Notes: generated by a model not told the origin, from the sequence alone. Shown: positions 7,594 through 15,989, counted from the stretch's first letter. The stretch is 57,293 nucleotides of DNA from Prevotella sp. (GCA_017474845.1 JAFVGS010000045.1:1-57293); one strand, 5' to 3'. Translations and numbers: made by a program.

Positions 7594-8725
7594 GGTTGTT
7601 TTTAGGCGGCTCCTGTTTCCCTTTCTTATTCTTCTTCTTTTTCTTCTTGGCCTTGTCGAAGCGGCTGATGTCACCTCCGGTCAGGTCGATGTTATGCAGT
7701 GTCTCCACGGGCTCTTCGTCCTCGATCCCTTCGAGGGAGAGGGGCTTCTCGCCGCGACGGTTCATCTCGATCACCTCACGGGCCTTGGCGGCCGTGATGG
7801 TCTGCAGGTTGGCGGCAATGTTCTTGTCGGTAGAGTAGGTCACCAGTCCGGCCAGGATGTCGGTCTTGAAGAGATGGTAGTCGGCGTCCTGTGTCTGGAG
7901 CACCACGTCACGGTTGGGCATCCGCTTGCCGGCCTCGATATAGTCGTCGACCTCGTAGTTCAGGCAGCACTTCAGCTTGGCGCACATGCCGGCGAGCTTC
8001 TGCGGGTTGAGTGAGATGTCCTGGAACCGTGCGGCGCCGGTGCTCACCGATACGAAGTTCTTCATCCACGTGGCGCAGCAGAGCTCACGTCCGCAGGGAC
8101 CCGTACCGCCGATGCGTCCTGCCTCCTGACGGGCACCGATCTGCTTCATCTCGATGCGCACATGGAAGGCGGCGGCGAGATCCTTGATCAGTTGTCGGAA
8201 GTCCACGCGGCCGTCGGCGATATAGTAGAAGATGGCCTTGTTGCCGTCGCCCTGATACTCCACGTCGCCGATCTTCATGTCCAGTCCGAGTCCCTTGGCA
8301 ATCTTACGGCTCTCGATCATCGTACCGTGCTCACGGGCCTTTGCCTCGCGGTACTTGTCCATATCTGCGGTACGGGCGATGCGGTAGACACGCTTGATGT
8401 CGTCGGCCGACTTCAGGTTGGCTTTCTTCAGCTGGAGCTTCACCAGACGGCCGGTGAGTGTCACGACGCCGATGTCGTGACCGGGACTTGCCTCGACGGC
8501 CACCACGTCGCCTTTCTTCAGCGGGAGGTTATTCACGTTGTGGTAATAGCCCTTGCGGGTATGCTTGAACTGCACCTCCACGAGGTCGGTGGTCTCCACG
8601 TTACCGGGCACGTCGGCCAGCCAGTCGTAGGTGTTCAGCTGTCTGTCCTGCCGGCCCACGGCCTGATGGCACAGACCTCTGTCGCAGCCGACCATCACGG
8701 GCAATTCTTTGGTTTTCTCGTTCAT
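7583..8725 (-). CDS. PSP1-domain (RicT/YaaT-like) protein
   Basis: The 380-residue protein carries a PSP1 C-terminal domain with a characteristic cysteine set: GPCGRELCC and MCAKLKCCLNYE in the second half, and GCDRGLCHQ near the N-terminus. The Bacillus homologue (RicT/YaaT) works in an iron-sulfur complex affecting RNA processing and development; in Bacteroidales the role is unknown. The C-terminus ends in a lysine-rich tail (residues about 355-375). It lies between holB and gldH in a same-strand block that I recall being conserved in the order. The start at 8725 is the first in-frame ATG. Confidence 0.85.
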   Translation of the reverse strand: MNEKTKELPVMVGCDRGLCHQAVGRQDRQLNTYDWLADVPGNVETTDLVEVQFKHTRKGYYHNVNNLPLKKGDVVAVEASPGHDIGVVTLTGRLVKLQLKKANLKSADDIKRVYRIARTADMDKYREAKAREHGTMIESRKIAKGLGLDMKIGDVEYQGDGNKAIFYYIADGRVDFRQLIKDLAAAFHVRIEMKQIGARQEAGRIGGTGPCGRELCCATWMKNFVSVSTGAARFQDISLNPQKLAGMCAKLKCCLNYEVDDYIEAGKRMPNRDVVLQTQDADYHLFKTDILAGLVTYSTDKNIAANLQTITAAKAREVIEMNRRGEKPLSLEGIEDEEPVETLHNIDLTGGDISRFDKAKKKKKKNKKGKQEPPKNNHAE

Positions 8726-8757
8726 ATTTTGTAAAGAAGTTAAAGGGAAGTTAAAAG

Positions 8758-8861
8758 GAAGTTAAAGGGAAGTTAAAAGGACAATAGTCTTGTTGCAGAC
8801 CATTTCCTGTGACGGGATTGGGGGCATCTTGGTAATGTCCCTTTAACTTCCCTTTAACTTC
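8758..8861. repeat. 25-bp imperfect inverted repeat of AAGTTAAAGGG units
   Basis: Arms at 8758-8782 and 8837-8861 are complementary at 24 of 25 positions and separated by a 54-bp loop. Each arm is a tandem of (G)AAGTTAAAGG units, and direct copies of the unit continue back to 8736. It fills the holB to PSP1 gap and could form a long hairpin in that transcript. The arm next to 8833 begins with the GTAATGTCC word seen in the cassettes at 15982 and 25227. Confidence 0.75.
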
Positions 8862-8882
8862 TCTTCTATTCCTTTCCATTCC

Positions 8883-9995
8883 TCATTTATTAATTAATAG
8901 GACTATTATTTGTAGGGCGAAGTCGAAGAACACGATCTTCGCATTGGCGTTCTGCCCGATGTCGCGGATGGCGAGGTTCGCCAGGTCGCTGATGGGCAGG
9001 ATGTTGTTCTCGTTGATGAAGCGGGCAAAATTCTGTGCGAAGGCCTCCTCGTCCGCCGTCATATAGTTCAGTTCCTCCTCCCTGAAGTTATAGACGAAGC
9101 TCTCGCGGGTCATGCGGAGGAAGTAGGTGAGCCAGCGCCGCTGTTTCTCACGTCCCATGGCGGCCATCTGCTCGCTCCACTTGCGCAGGTCCTTGATCTT
9201 CCGCTGGTAGGCCAGTCGCATCAGGTTCTTGTACATGTCGAGGAACAGTCCCTTCTCCGAGTCGGCCTGCAGCTCTTCGATGGCGGCGAGCCAGTTGCCG
9301 TTGGCCAGACGGCTGATGCGCCGTGCGGCGTCCTCGTCGATGCCCCGTTGCTCGATGAGAGCCTGTCGGATGGCGTCGTTGTCGGTCTTGCGGATGTCGA
9401 TGCGCTGCACACGGCTGCGGATGGTCTCCAGCAGCTTCTCAGGCTCTTCGCTCACCATGATGAACACCGTCTGCTGCGGCGGTTCCTCGATGAGTTTCAG
9501 CAGTTTGTTGGCACACTCGATGTTCATGCGTTCTGGCAGCCAGATGATGCTCACCTTATAGCCGCCCTGACTCGACTTCAGCGACAGTTTCCTCACGAGG
9601 CTGTCGCTCTCGCCGGCGGTGATGATGGCCTGCTGGTTCTCGCCACCCATGGCCTCCATCCACTCTTCCATCGTGAAGTAGGGACTCTGCATCACCAGTT
9701 CGTGCCACTCCTTGGCGAAGTCGTCGCTCACCGGCTTGTAGTCGCTCTTCATCGACGACAGCTTGATGGTGGGGTAGGTGAAGTGCAGGTCGGGGTGCTC
9801 GAGTTTCTGGAGCATGGCTTTTGATGACGGCTTGCCGTCGTCAAGCAGCTGACAGCCGAAGGCAATCGCCAGTGCCAGCTTCCCGCTGCCCACGGGTCCG
9901 CAGAGCATCATCGCATGCGGCAGACGGTCTTCACTGACCATCTGCATCAGCCGCTCCTTGGCCTCCTCCTGTCCGATCACCTCACTCCAAGTCAT
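8883..9995 (-). CDS. holB: DNA polymerase III delta-prime subunit
   Basis: Clamp-loader subunit, 370 residues. It starts with MTWSEVIGQEEAKERL, has a P-loop-like GPVGSGKLALA at about 34-44, and RSRVQRIDI in place of the SRC sensor loop. There is a C-terminal helical collar domain. Delta-prime proteins usually do not hydrolyse ATP, consistent with the poor P-loop. The start codon at 9993-9995 and its upstream DNA have been tandemly duplicated (9987-10139). The PSP1 gene follows after a 157-bp gap. Confidence 0.9.
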   Translation of the reverse strand: MTWSEVIGQEEAKERLMQMVSEDRLPHAMMLCGPVGSGKLALAIAFGCQLLDDGKPSSKAMLQKLEHPDLHFTYPTIKLSSMKSDYKPVSDDFAKEWHELVMQSPYFTMEEWMEAMGGENQQAIITAGESDSLVRKLSLKSSQGGYKVSIIWLPERMNIECANKLLKLIEEPPQQTVFIMVSEEPEKLLETIRSRVQRIDIRKTDNDAIRQALIEQRGIDEDAARRISRLANGNWLAAIEELQADSEKGLFLDMYKNLMRLAYQRKIKDLRKWSEQMAAMGREKQRRWLTYFLRMTRESFVYNFREEELNYMTADEEAFAQNFARFINENNILPISDLANLAIRDIGQNANAKIVFFDFALQIIVLLINK

Positions 9996-10139
9996 TCTTT
10001 TTTCTTTTTACAAGGATTTAAAGATTTAATGATTTTTACCTCATCCTTTTTCTCATCCTTTTAACCAAGTCATTCTTTTTTCTTTTTACAAGGATTTAAG
10101 GATTTAATGATTTTTACCTCATCCTTTTTCTCATCCTTT
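9987..10139. repeat. 78-bp tandem duplication including the first codons of holB
   Basis: The segment 9987-10064 is repeated at 10065-10139 with only a few differences. Both copies contain CCAAGTCATT, that is the complement of the start ATG ACT TGG of holB, and the same AAGGATTTAA(A/G)GATTTAATG upstream sequence. The upstream copy therefore carries a decoy start that reads six codons and stops. The unit itself contains shorter ATCCTTTTTCTC repeats. Confidence 0.85.
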
Positions 10140-10175
10140 AAATATGATAAATCCTTTAATCCTTGTTTTTATTAA

Positions 10176-11135
10176 TTATAATAATAACCTCTTGGCGACT
10201 TCTGCGACAGAATCCACTGCAGAGACGGTATAGAAATGTATATTGTGGATACCATGCTCGTAGAGCTCGCGGCATTGTGCCGTGGTCCACTCGATACCTA
10301 ACTGCCGGGCATCCTCGTCGGTCTTGCACTTCACGATCTCCCTGGCCAGCGGCTCGGGGATGTCACAGTGGAACGTCTTCGGCACCACCGTCAGCTGCGA
10401 GAGCTTTGCCATCGGCTTGATGCCGGGGATGATGGGGATGGTGATGCCCATCGCCCGGGCCTTCTCCACAAAGGCGAAATACTTACTGTTATCATAGAAC
10501 AGCTGGGTGACGGCATACTGCGCCCCCAGATCCTGTTTCTCTTTCAGATACTGCATGTCCATCTCCAGGTTCGGCGCCTCCTCGTGCTTCTCAGGATAGC
10601 AGGCCACGCCGTAGTCGAACTTCCTGCCCGGCCGCTTGATGGGCGTGCCGTCGGCGAAGAACCCCTCGTTGAAGCGCTTCACCTGCCTGATCAGGTCCGT
10701 CGTGTGGGCGTGACCTCCGGGAGTCGGCACAAAACGGCTGTCCTCCTTCGCCTTGTCGCCACGCAGCAACAGGATGTCGCTGATGCCGAGGAACTGCAGG
10801 TCGAGCAGCTCATACTCGATATCCTCGATAGTCGTGCCGCTGCAGATCACGTGGGGCTGCACCGGGATGTTGTACCTCTGCTGGATGGCGGCTGCGATGG
10901 CCACCGTACCCGGACGCCTACGGATGCGCTGACGCTCATACTGTCCGTTCTCCAGTTCGCGGTACACGAACTCCGAGTGGTGGGTGGTGATGTTGATATA
11001 GGCGGGGTCGAGCTCACGCAGCTTGTCGATGTCGGCAAACAGTCGTTCCGTGCCCGTCCCCTTCAGCGGGGGCAGCACCTCGAATGAGAACCTCCGGCTC
11101 TCCTTATCTTGATGGATAAATTCCGTTACGCTCAT
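10176..11135 (-). CDS. metF: 5,10-methylenetetrahydrofolate reductase
   Basis: FAD enzyme producing 5-methyl-THF for methionine synthase. The 319-residue protein shows the MetF barrel with FEVLPP near residue 20 (the active-site Glu segment), NITTHHSE, QPHVICSGTT, LLLRGD, GVACYPEKHEEA and a conserved TQLFYDN. The ATG at 11133-11135 is favoured; an in-frame TTG 12 nt upstream overlaps the promoter element. The TAnnTTTG at 11145-11152 leaves a leader of only about 6 nt. It works in the same pathway as the MetH-activation gene at 28357, although the genes are far apart. Confidence 0.93.
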   Translation of the reverse strand: MSVTEFIHQDKESRRFSFEVLPPLKGTGTERLFADIDKLRELDPAYINITTHHSEFVYRELENGQYERQRIRRRPGTVAIAAAIQQRYNIPVQPHVICSGTTIEDIEYELLDLQFLGISDILLLRGDKAKEDSRFVPTPGGHAHTTDLIRQVKRFNEGFFADGTPIKRPGRKFDYGVACYPEKHEEAPNLEMDMQYLKEKQDLGAQYAVTQLFYDNSKYFAFVEKARAMGITIPIIPGIKPMAKLSQLTVVPKTFHCDIPEPLAREIVKCKTDEDARQLGIEWTTAQCRELYEHGIHNIHFYTVSAVDSVAEVAKRLLL

Positions 11136-11144
11136 AATTGGGTG

Positions 11145-11152
11145 CAAAGATA
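11145..11152 (-). promoter_or_regulatory. -7 promoter element (TATCTTTG) for metF
   Basis: Exact TAnnTTTG on the minus strand, 10 bp from the ATG, implying an almost leaderless mRNA. Confidence 0.65.
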
Positions 11153-11159
11153 ATAAAAT

Positions 11160-11238
11160 TTAGGCACGAATTTCACGAATTACACGTTTTTTTGAGATTT
11201 GTGAACTATTTTCGTGTTAATTCGCGTAATTCGTGCCA
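11160..11238. repeat. palindromic CACGAATT element
   Basis: Left arm 11160-11186 (GGCACGAATTTCACGAATT and a few bases more) and right arm 11213-11238 are imperfect reverse complements with a loop of about 26 bp. It occupies the divergent metF/transporter gap between the two promoters. It belongs to the CACRRATT-type family described under findings. Confidence 0.7.
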
Positions 11239-11247
11239 AATAATCAC

Positions 11248-11255
11248 TAACTTTG
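11248..11255 (+). promoter_or_regulatory. -7 promoter element (TAACTTTG) for the BASS-like transporter
   Basis: Exact TAnnTTTG ending only 4 bp before the ATG at 11260, so the transcript is predicted to be leaderless or nearly so. Confidence 0.6.
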
Positions 11256-11259
11256 CAGC

Positions 11260-12222
11260 ATGAATGTGAAGCAATTCCTCAAAGACTGGACGCTGCCGGT
11301 GGCGATTGCCGTAGGTACGGTGGTCTATCTCCTGTTCTACTGGGTGCCCTGGCTCGACGCGGTGGGTGATGCCCTGGGCGAGGTGGTCGATACCGTATTC
11401 CCGATGATGGTGTTCTGCACCCTCTTCTCCACCTTCTGCCGCATCGACTTCCACCAGATGCGTCCCCACCGCTGGCATGTCGGCGTGCTCCTGGCGCAGG
11501 TGCTCCTCGTGGCACTCAACGTGTGGATCATCTTCGGCGTTGAGGCCAGTCCCGAACATAAGATCCTCTGGGAGAGCATCCTTACCTGCATCATCGGTCC
11601 CACGGCGACGGCCGCCCCGGTGGTGACGGCGAAGATCGGGGGCAATATCAACACGATGACCGCCTTTGTCGTCATCTCCTCTTTCGCTTCTGCACTGATG
11701 ATTCCCGCCGTGTTCCCCTTGCTCGAACGCGGGGCGGGCCTGAACTTCTGGACAGCCTTCATCATCATCCTCGAGAAGTTGGCCCTGGTGCTCATCGCGC
11801 CGCTGCTCTTAGGCTGGTTCATGCAGCACTACGCCAAGCGCATCTGTGCATGGATCGTCTCCATCCCCGACCTCTCGTTCTACCTCTGGGCGGCGCAGCT
11901 CAGCGTCACCTCGGGCGTCACCGTCCGCAACATCGTCCACAGCGATGCCGGTCTGCCCCTGCTGCTCACCATCGCCGTGCTCAGTCTCGTGCTCTGCTTC
12001 GTGCTCTTCCTTGTGGGCCGCAGCATAGGCCGTCACCTCGGCGACGAGACCGATGCCGGACAAGGACTCTTCCAGAAGAACACCGCCCTCAGCATCTGGG
12101 TGGCCTACACCTATCTCAATCCCGTCGCCTCTGTCGGTGCCGGCTGCTACGTGCTTTGGCAGAACATCGTCAACAGCATCGAGCTCTGGGACTACCGCCG
12201 CAAACATACAAATACTGGATGA
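11260..12222 (+). CDS. bile acid:sodium symporter (BASS)-family-like membrane transporter
   Basis: The 320-residue protein has about nine to ten hydrophobic helices in the arrangement of the BASS/arsenite-efflux fold. A polar break, IIGPTATAAPVVTAKIGG at about 112-129, corresponds to an inverted-repeat ion-binding loop of this fold. The substrate cannot be told; bile acid, pantoate or other organic anions are possible. It is a single-gene unit with its own promoter, divergent from metF. Confidence 0.65.
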   Translation: MNVKQFLKDWTLPVAIAVGTVVYLLFYWVPWLDAVGDALGEVVDTVFPMMVFCTLFSTFCRIDFHQMRPHRWHVGVLLAQVLLVALNVWIIFGVEASPEHKILWESILTCIIGPTATAAPVVTAKIGGNINTMTAFVVISSFASALMIPAVFPLLERGAGLNFWTAFIIILEKLALVLIAPLLLGWFMQHYAKRICAWIVSIPDLSFYLWAAQLSVTSGVTVRNIVHSDAGLPLLLTIAVLSLVLCFVLFLVGRSIGRHLGDETDAGQGLFQKNTALSIWVAYTYLNPVASVGAGCYVLWQNIVNSIELWDYRRKHTNTG

Positions 12223-12310
12223 GGACTAAAAATGATGAAAAATGTTGACGTTTTATTGTTGCGTTCAAAAATATTGAGGCAATTTATTTGGTTATAGCCG
12301 AAAAATGTTG

Positions 12311-12318
12311 TATCTTTG
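12311..12318 (+). promoter_or_regulatory. promoter (TTTG-N20-TATCTTTG) for the LemA/DUF2207 pair
   Basis: TTTG at 12287-12290 and TATCTTTG at 12311-12318 are separated by 20 bp, an ideal Bacteroidales promoter. The mRNA should start near 12323. Confidence 0.75.
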
Positions 12319-12348
12319 CACCGACGAACCATAAATGTTTTTAGAATC

Positions 12349-12927
12349 ATGACAGCATTAGTAATCATTATCGCCTTAGTGGTGATTGTCGGAGGTTATT
12401 TCATCTCCACCCAGCGCTCGCTGGTGAATCTCGATGAATTGTGTAAGAACGCCCTGAGCCAGATAGAGGTTCAGCTCAATTCCCGTTTCGACGCCGTGCT
12501 CGCGCTGGCCAAGACGGCTGCGCAGTATGCCAAGCACGAGTCGGAGACGATTATCCAGGCCGTGCAGGCCCGTGGGGGCAACCTGGGAGGCGGCAACCTG
12601 CCTGCCACGCCGCAGAGCATCAACCAGCAGAGCGACCTGCTGACACAGATGATGGGAAGGCTGAACGTGGTGTTCGAGCGCTATCCGGAGCTGAAGGCCA
12701 GCGACCTCTACAAGGAGGCACAGCAGGGCCAGAAGCAGTACGAGGAGAATGTCCGCATGTCGCGTATGATCTACAATGACACGGCGACGAAGATGAACCG
12801 TATGGTGCGCCAGTGGCCGTCGAGCATCGTCGCCTCGATGCTGCACTTCGACGTGAAGGATTACCTGAAGGTGGACAGCGAGGAAAAGAAGCAATACCCC
12901 AACCTCGATGAAGCGTTTAAGAAGTAA
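12349..12927 (+). CDS. LemA family protein
   Basis: Single N-terminal membrane helix (residues about 2-22, ALVIIIALVVIVGGYFI) followed by a long helical cytoplasmic or periplasmic domain typical of LemA, with residues 30-60 matching NLDELCKNALSQIEVQLNSR. Function is not well defined; LemA proteins recur next to DUF2207 proteins, as here. The 192-residue start at 12349 is chosen because an in-frame upstream TTG lies inside the promoter. Its end overlaps the next gene by 20 bp. Confidence 0.88.
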   Translation: MTALVIIIALVVIVGGYFISTQRSLVNLDELCKNALSQIEVQLNSRFDAVLALAKTAAQYAKHESETIIQAVQARGGNLGGGNLPATPQSINQQSDLLTQMMGRLNVVFERYPELKASDLYKEAQQGQKQYEENVRMSRMIYNDTATKMNRMVRQWPSSIVASMLHFDVKDYLKVDSEEKKQYPNLDEAFKK

Positions 12928-14566
12928 GCTGCTCTTGTTGCTGATGTTAACATCAGCTATAAGTTTGTATGCCCGTCCGCAGTTACATCGGCTGGACATC
13001 CGGGTGGTGCTGAGCCATAACGGCGACGCGAGGATCACGGAGACCAGGCAGATGAGCATTGACTCCGAGGGTACGGAGTGCTATATCGGCATTGGGGTGC
13101 TGGAGGGTAGTGAGGTGCGCGACCTGCAGGTGACCGACGAAACGGGGCTGGCGTATGAGAATGTGGGACGCTGGGACATCGACCAGAGTCGCTCGTGGAA
13201 GGCCGGCAAGTGCGGCATCGTCGCGAAGCACGGCGGCTATGAACTCTGCTGGGGCCTCGGCGACAGTGGTGAGCGTACGTACGTCACGAGCTATACCTAC
13301 ACCAATCTGATCCATGCCCATCCTGACGCCGATGCCATCCGCCACGCGTTCCTCGATGCCGACGTGTCGCCCAAGCCCGACGAGGCGTTCCTGAGCATCG
13401 AGGCCGAGGATTCGCTTGCGCTGACCGAGGAGAACAGTGGCATGTGGGGCTTCCGCTTCGGCGGTGAACTGGGGTTTGAAGACGGGAAGATCGTGGTGCG
13501 CAGCACCGAGCCCTTCGGCCGCAGCGGTGCGCTGTACGTGATGTGCCGCTTCGACAAGGGACTGTTCGAGCCCGTCGTCAGTGACGAGGATACTTTCGAG
13601 CACAAGAAAGAGCTGGCTTTTGAGGACAGCGACTATGTGGGTGGCGGCGATGATGAGTGGACGACATCGGACACCATCATACTCCTTGCGATGGTCGTCG
13701 GGTTCTTCATCGTACCGATCATCGGAGCCATCTGGTACTTCGTCTATGTGTGGCGTGCCCGCAAGAAGGTGAACAAGGATCTGCTGTGGTACCGCGACAT
13801 CCCCTTGAAGGGCGATCTGCAGCAGGCCAACGACATGATTAATGCCTACAAATATTTTAACACGGACTACAACAACCTGCTCTCGGCCTGTATCCTGAAG
13901 CTCGTCGACATGGGAGCGATCAGTATTGAGTCGCGGCTCGATCAGAAGGGCAAGGCCGAGCAGAACTTCGTCATCCACGAGCTGCCCGACGAGGGCGACG
14001 TGCCCGTGCTGCTGCGTAAGATACACAATATCTTCAGGAAGGCGGCCGGTGACGACACGGTGCTTGAACCCCGCGAGTTGAAGAGCTTTATGCGCAACAG
14101 CCATAACGAGGGCATCACCGACTCGTTTATCAGTACCCTCCACACGAAGACGAGCATCCACAAGTTCAAGGACCGTCAGGACGAGGTGCGGCAGGTGTTC
14201 GGACTGAAGAAGTTCCTCAAGGAGTTCTCGCTGCTCGACGAGCGCCATGTGGGCGAGGTGTCGCTATGGAAGGACTATATGATCTTCGCCACCCTCTTCG
14301 GTATCGCCGACCAGGTGATCAGGGACATGAAGAAGATCAATCCTGAGTACTTCAATATGGATCAGGTGGCGGCCCAGATGGCCAATGACACCACGCTGCC
14401 CATCATCTATTCCACCCTCCATTCCAGCACGTCGCGTGCGGTAGCCGACAAGGCTGCCAGGGAGGCTGCCAGGCAGGCCCGTTCCTCAGGTCGCGGAGGC
14501 CATTCGTCGTGGGGCGGCGGAGGCGGAGGATTCTCTGGCGGTGGCTTCGGTGGCGGCGTCAGATAG
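12908..14566 (+). CDS. DUF2207-domain predicted membrane protein
   Basis: A signal peptide (residues 1-22), an extracytoplasmic DUF2207 domain (about 25-215), a membrane helix at about 258-280, then a cytoplasmic helical region ending in a glycine-rich GGGGGGFSGGGFGGG tail. This layout, including the Gly tail, is typical of the family that travels with LemA. No biochemical role is established. It starts within the lemA gene (20-bp overlap), suggesting coupled translation. A hairpin with a T-run follows at 14589. Confidence 0.88.
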   Translation: MKRLRSKLLLLLMLTSAISLYARPQLHRLDIRVVLSHNGDARITETRQMSIDSEGTECYIGIGVLEGSEVRDLQVTDETGLAYENVGRWDIDQSRSWKAGKCGIVAKHGGYELCWGLGDSGERTYVTSYTYTNLIHAHPDADAIRHAFLDADVSPKPDEAFLSIEAEDSLALTEENSGMWGFRFGGELGFEDGKIVVRSTEPFGRSGALYVMCRFDKGLFEPVVSDEDTFEHKKELAFEDSDYVGGGDDEWTTSDTIILLAMVVGFFIVPIIGAIWYFVYVWRARKKVNKDLLWYRDIPLKGDLQQANDMINAYKYFNTDYNNLLSACILKLVDMGAISIESRLDQKGKAEQNFVIHELPDEGDVPVLLRKIHNIFRKAAGDDTVLEPRELKSFMRNSHNEGITDSFISTLHTKTSIHKFKDRQDEVRQVFGLKKFLKEFSLLDERHVGEVSLWKDYMIFATLFGIADQVIRDMKKINPEYFNMDQVAAQMANDTTLPIIYSTLHSSTSRAVADKAAREAARQARSSGRGGHSSWGGGGGGFSGGGFGGGVR

Positions 14567-14588
14567 ATTCATTTCGTGCCTAAACACA

Positions 14589-14617
14589 CGGGATTCTCTA
14601 AAATCCCCGATTTTTTT
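14589..14617 (+). terminator. intrinsic terminator after the DUF2207 gene
   Basis: Short GC stem CGGGATT (14589-14595) with AATCCCCG (about 14602-14609), followed by seven T residues. Confidence 0.6.
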
Positions 14618-14624
14618 GTCGTAA

Positions 14625-14722
14625 TTAGCCACAGATTTCACAGATTTGCACAGATTAAGAAATTAACACAGACTCTGTGATAATCATATCTTCTGTGAAC
14701 ATCTGTGAAATCTGTGGCTTAA
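14625..14722. repeat. palindromic CACAGATT element between convergent genes
   Basis: AGCCACAGATTTCACAGAT at 14627-14645 is perfectly complementary to 14701-14719 (19 bp); the loop holds further CACAGATT and TCTGTGA words. It separates the ends of the DUF2207 gene and the HAD lipoprotein gene and could act as a bidirectional terminator. Confidence 0.8.
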
Positions 14723-14729
14723 ATACTAT

Positions 14730-15845
14730 TTACTCTTCAGGGAAGGTGAAGGAGGTTTTGAGGACGTCGGAGCCGTAGATGGTCTTGAAGTCGTTCTTCA
14801 TCGAGATGACGGTGTAGCCGTTCTCCCGCCATTTGGCCTCACGCTTAGCTGCCTCGGTGAGGTCGGCGTGATCGCGTTGGTCATCGTCGGCGACGAGCAT
14901 GAAGGTGGCGGTGCGGTATTCCTCATTGCTTAAGCAGTAGTTGTGCATGGCCTGGTCGCCGCTGCTGTTGCCGAAGGACATGACGGGAATCTTGCCGATC
15001 TCCTGGGCGATCTGCTTCACCTTGTTGGTCTTGAGGTCCTTGATGAGCAGGCTGTCTGTGCGGATGAGGTATTCGTCGCGGCCCATGGTGTAGTCGACTC
15101 CTTCGTTATCGCCCTGATTATTGGATTTGAGCATGACGTCCATACCGATGACGCGGTTGGGATCGATGCCGATGGACTCTACGAGGGAGCGGCAGATGAA
15201 ACGGTCGGAGCCGGAAACGACATAGAAGGTGAAGCCGTTGGCCTTCAGATAGCTGAAGACGTCGAGCATCGGACGGTAGAAGCTTTCGCCGTAAGTCATG
15301 CCGATGAATCCGTTGGCGGGCGTAGCGGCGTAGGCCTTCACGTAGGCGTCGAACTGGGCAATGGTCATGCCGGCGTAGGCCTTGGCGGCTGCACGGGCGT
15401 GCTTCATGTCGAAGTGGTCGGGAAGTTTCTTGCCGTGGCGGACGAAGTCGCGGATGTCCTGGGCTGTCTCACGGACGTCATCGGGTGCCTGGTCTTTGTA
15501 GTCAGGATCGTCGAGGACGCGGTATTCGAGGAGGTTGTATTCGAAATAGGTGGGGTAGAGCTCGCCTACGAACGTTCCGTCCATGTCGAAGGTGGCAATA
15601 CGGTCTTCGGCGGGGATGAAGTCGGGGGAACGGGGGTTGGTGACGTCTTCCACGTATTCCTGCAGCTCGGTAAGGGCCTCGCAGGTGTTCCAGTTGGGGA
15701 AAAAGAGGGTCTGCTGGTTCGACCCCGGTGTCGGAGCAGGGGTGGGAACGACGGGATTGTCGGACTTATTGCAGGAGGTGAACACGCTTGTGCCGCAGAG
15801 GATGGTAAAGATGGCGGCAAACATCCATAGCCTTGTTTGTTTCAT
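14730..15845 (-). CDS. HAD-superfamily phosphatase-like lipoprotein
   Basis: Lipoprotein signal with TSC lipobox (Cys about residue 25), a Pro-rich linker (PVVPTPAPTPGS), then a haloacid dehalogenase fold. The nucleophile motif FDMDGT places Asp87 and Asp89; motif II is VVSGSD near 217, and a late motif with GNSSGDQAMH near 297 provides the metal-binding aspartate. This SerB-like arrangement suggests phosphomonoester hydrolysis outside the inner membrane. Normal for such secreted HAD proteins of Bacteroidetes. A 29-codon ORF lies 25 bp upstream on the same transcript. Confidence 0.85.
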   Translation of the reverse strand: MKQTRLWMFAAIFTILCGTSVFTSCNKSDNPVVPTPAPTPGSNQQTLFFPNWNTCEALTELQEYVEDVTNPRSPDFIPAEDRIATFDMDGTFVGELYPTYFEYNLLEYRVLDDPDYKDQAPDDVRETAQDIRDFVRHGKKLPDHFDMKHARAAAKAYAGMTIAQFDAYVKAYAATPANGFIGMTYGESFYRPMLDVFSYLKANGFTFYVVSGSDRFICRSLVESIGIDPNRVIGMDVMLKSNNQGDNEGVDYTMGRDEYLIRTDSLLIKDLKTNKVKQIAQEIGKIPVMSFGNSSGDQAMHNYCLSNEEYRTATFMLVADDDQRDHADLTEAAKREAKWRENGYTVISMKNDFKTIYGSDVLKTSFTFPEE

Positions 15846-15870
15846 AATTGCCTTATTATTTTTTTATATG

Positions 15871-15960
15871 TTATTGCATGACTATGCTCTTGGTGACGTC
15901 GTACTCCTGAACGGGCTCGGCACCGTCTTCGCCTTCATCACAAATGATAGTTTTTATCAT
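15871..15960 (-). CDS. small 29-residue ORF upstream of the HAD lipoprotein
   Basis: Reads MIKTIICDEGEDGAEPVQ and ends in VTKSIVMQ, starting at the ATG complementary to 15958-15960 and ending with TAA. It lies between a -7 element at 15982-15989 (leader about 17 nt) and the HAD gene 25 bp downstream. Codon choice is GC-rich like neighbouring genes, unlike the flanking AT-rich DNA. It may be a small protein or a leader peptide; I do not recognise it. Confidence 0.45.
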   Translation of the reverse strand: MIKTIICDEGEDGAEPVQEYDVTKSIVMQ

Positions 15961-15981
15961 GCCATTTTCTTTTTTCGGGCA

Positions 15982-15989
15982 CAAAGGTA
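15982..15989 (-). promoter_or_regulatory. -7 promoter element (TACCTTTG) for the small ORF and HAD gene
   Basis: Exact TAnnTTTG on the minus strand; forms one end of the divergent promoter cassette 15982-16093. Confidence 0.65.

Noticed and set aside
12983-14248. 421-codon open frame antisense to the DUF2207 gene
   Set aside because: Codon-mirror of a real gene with full family features on the other strand.
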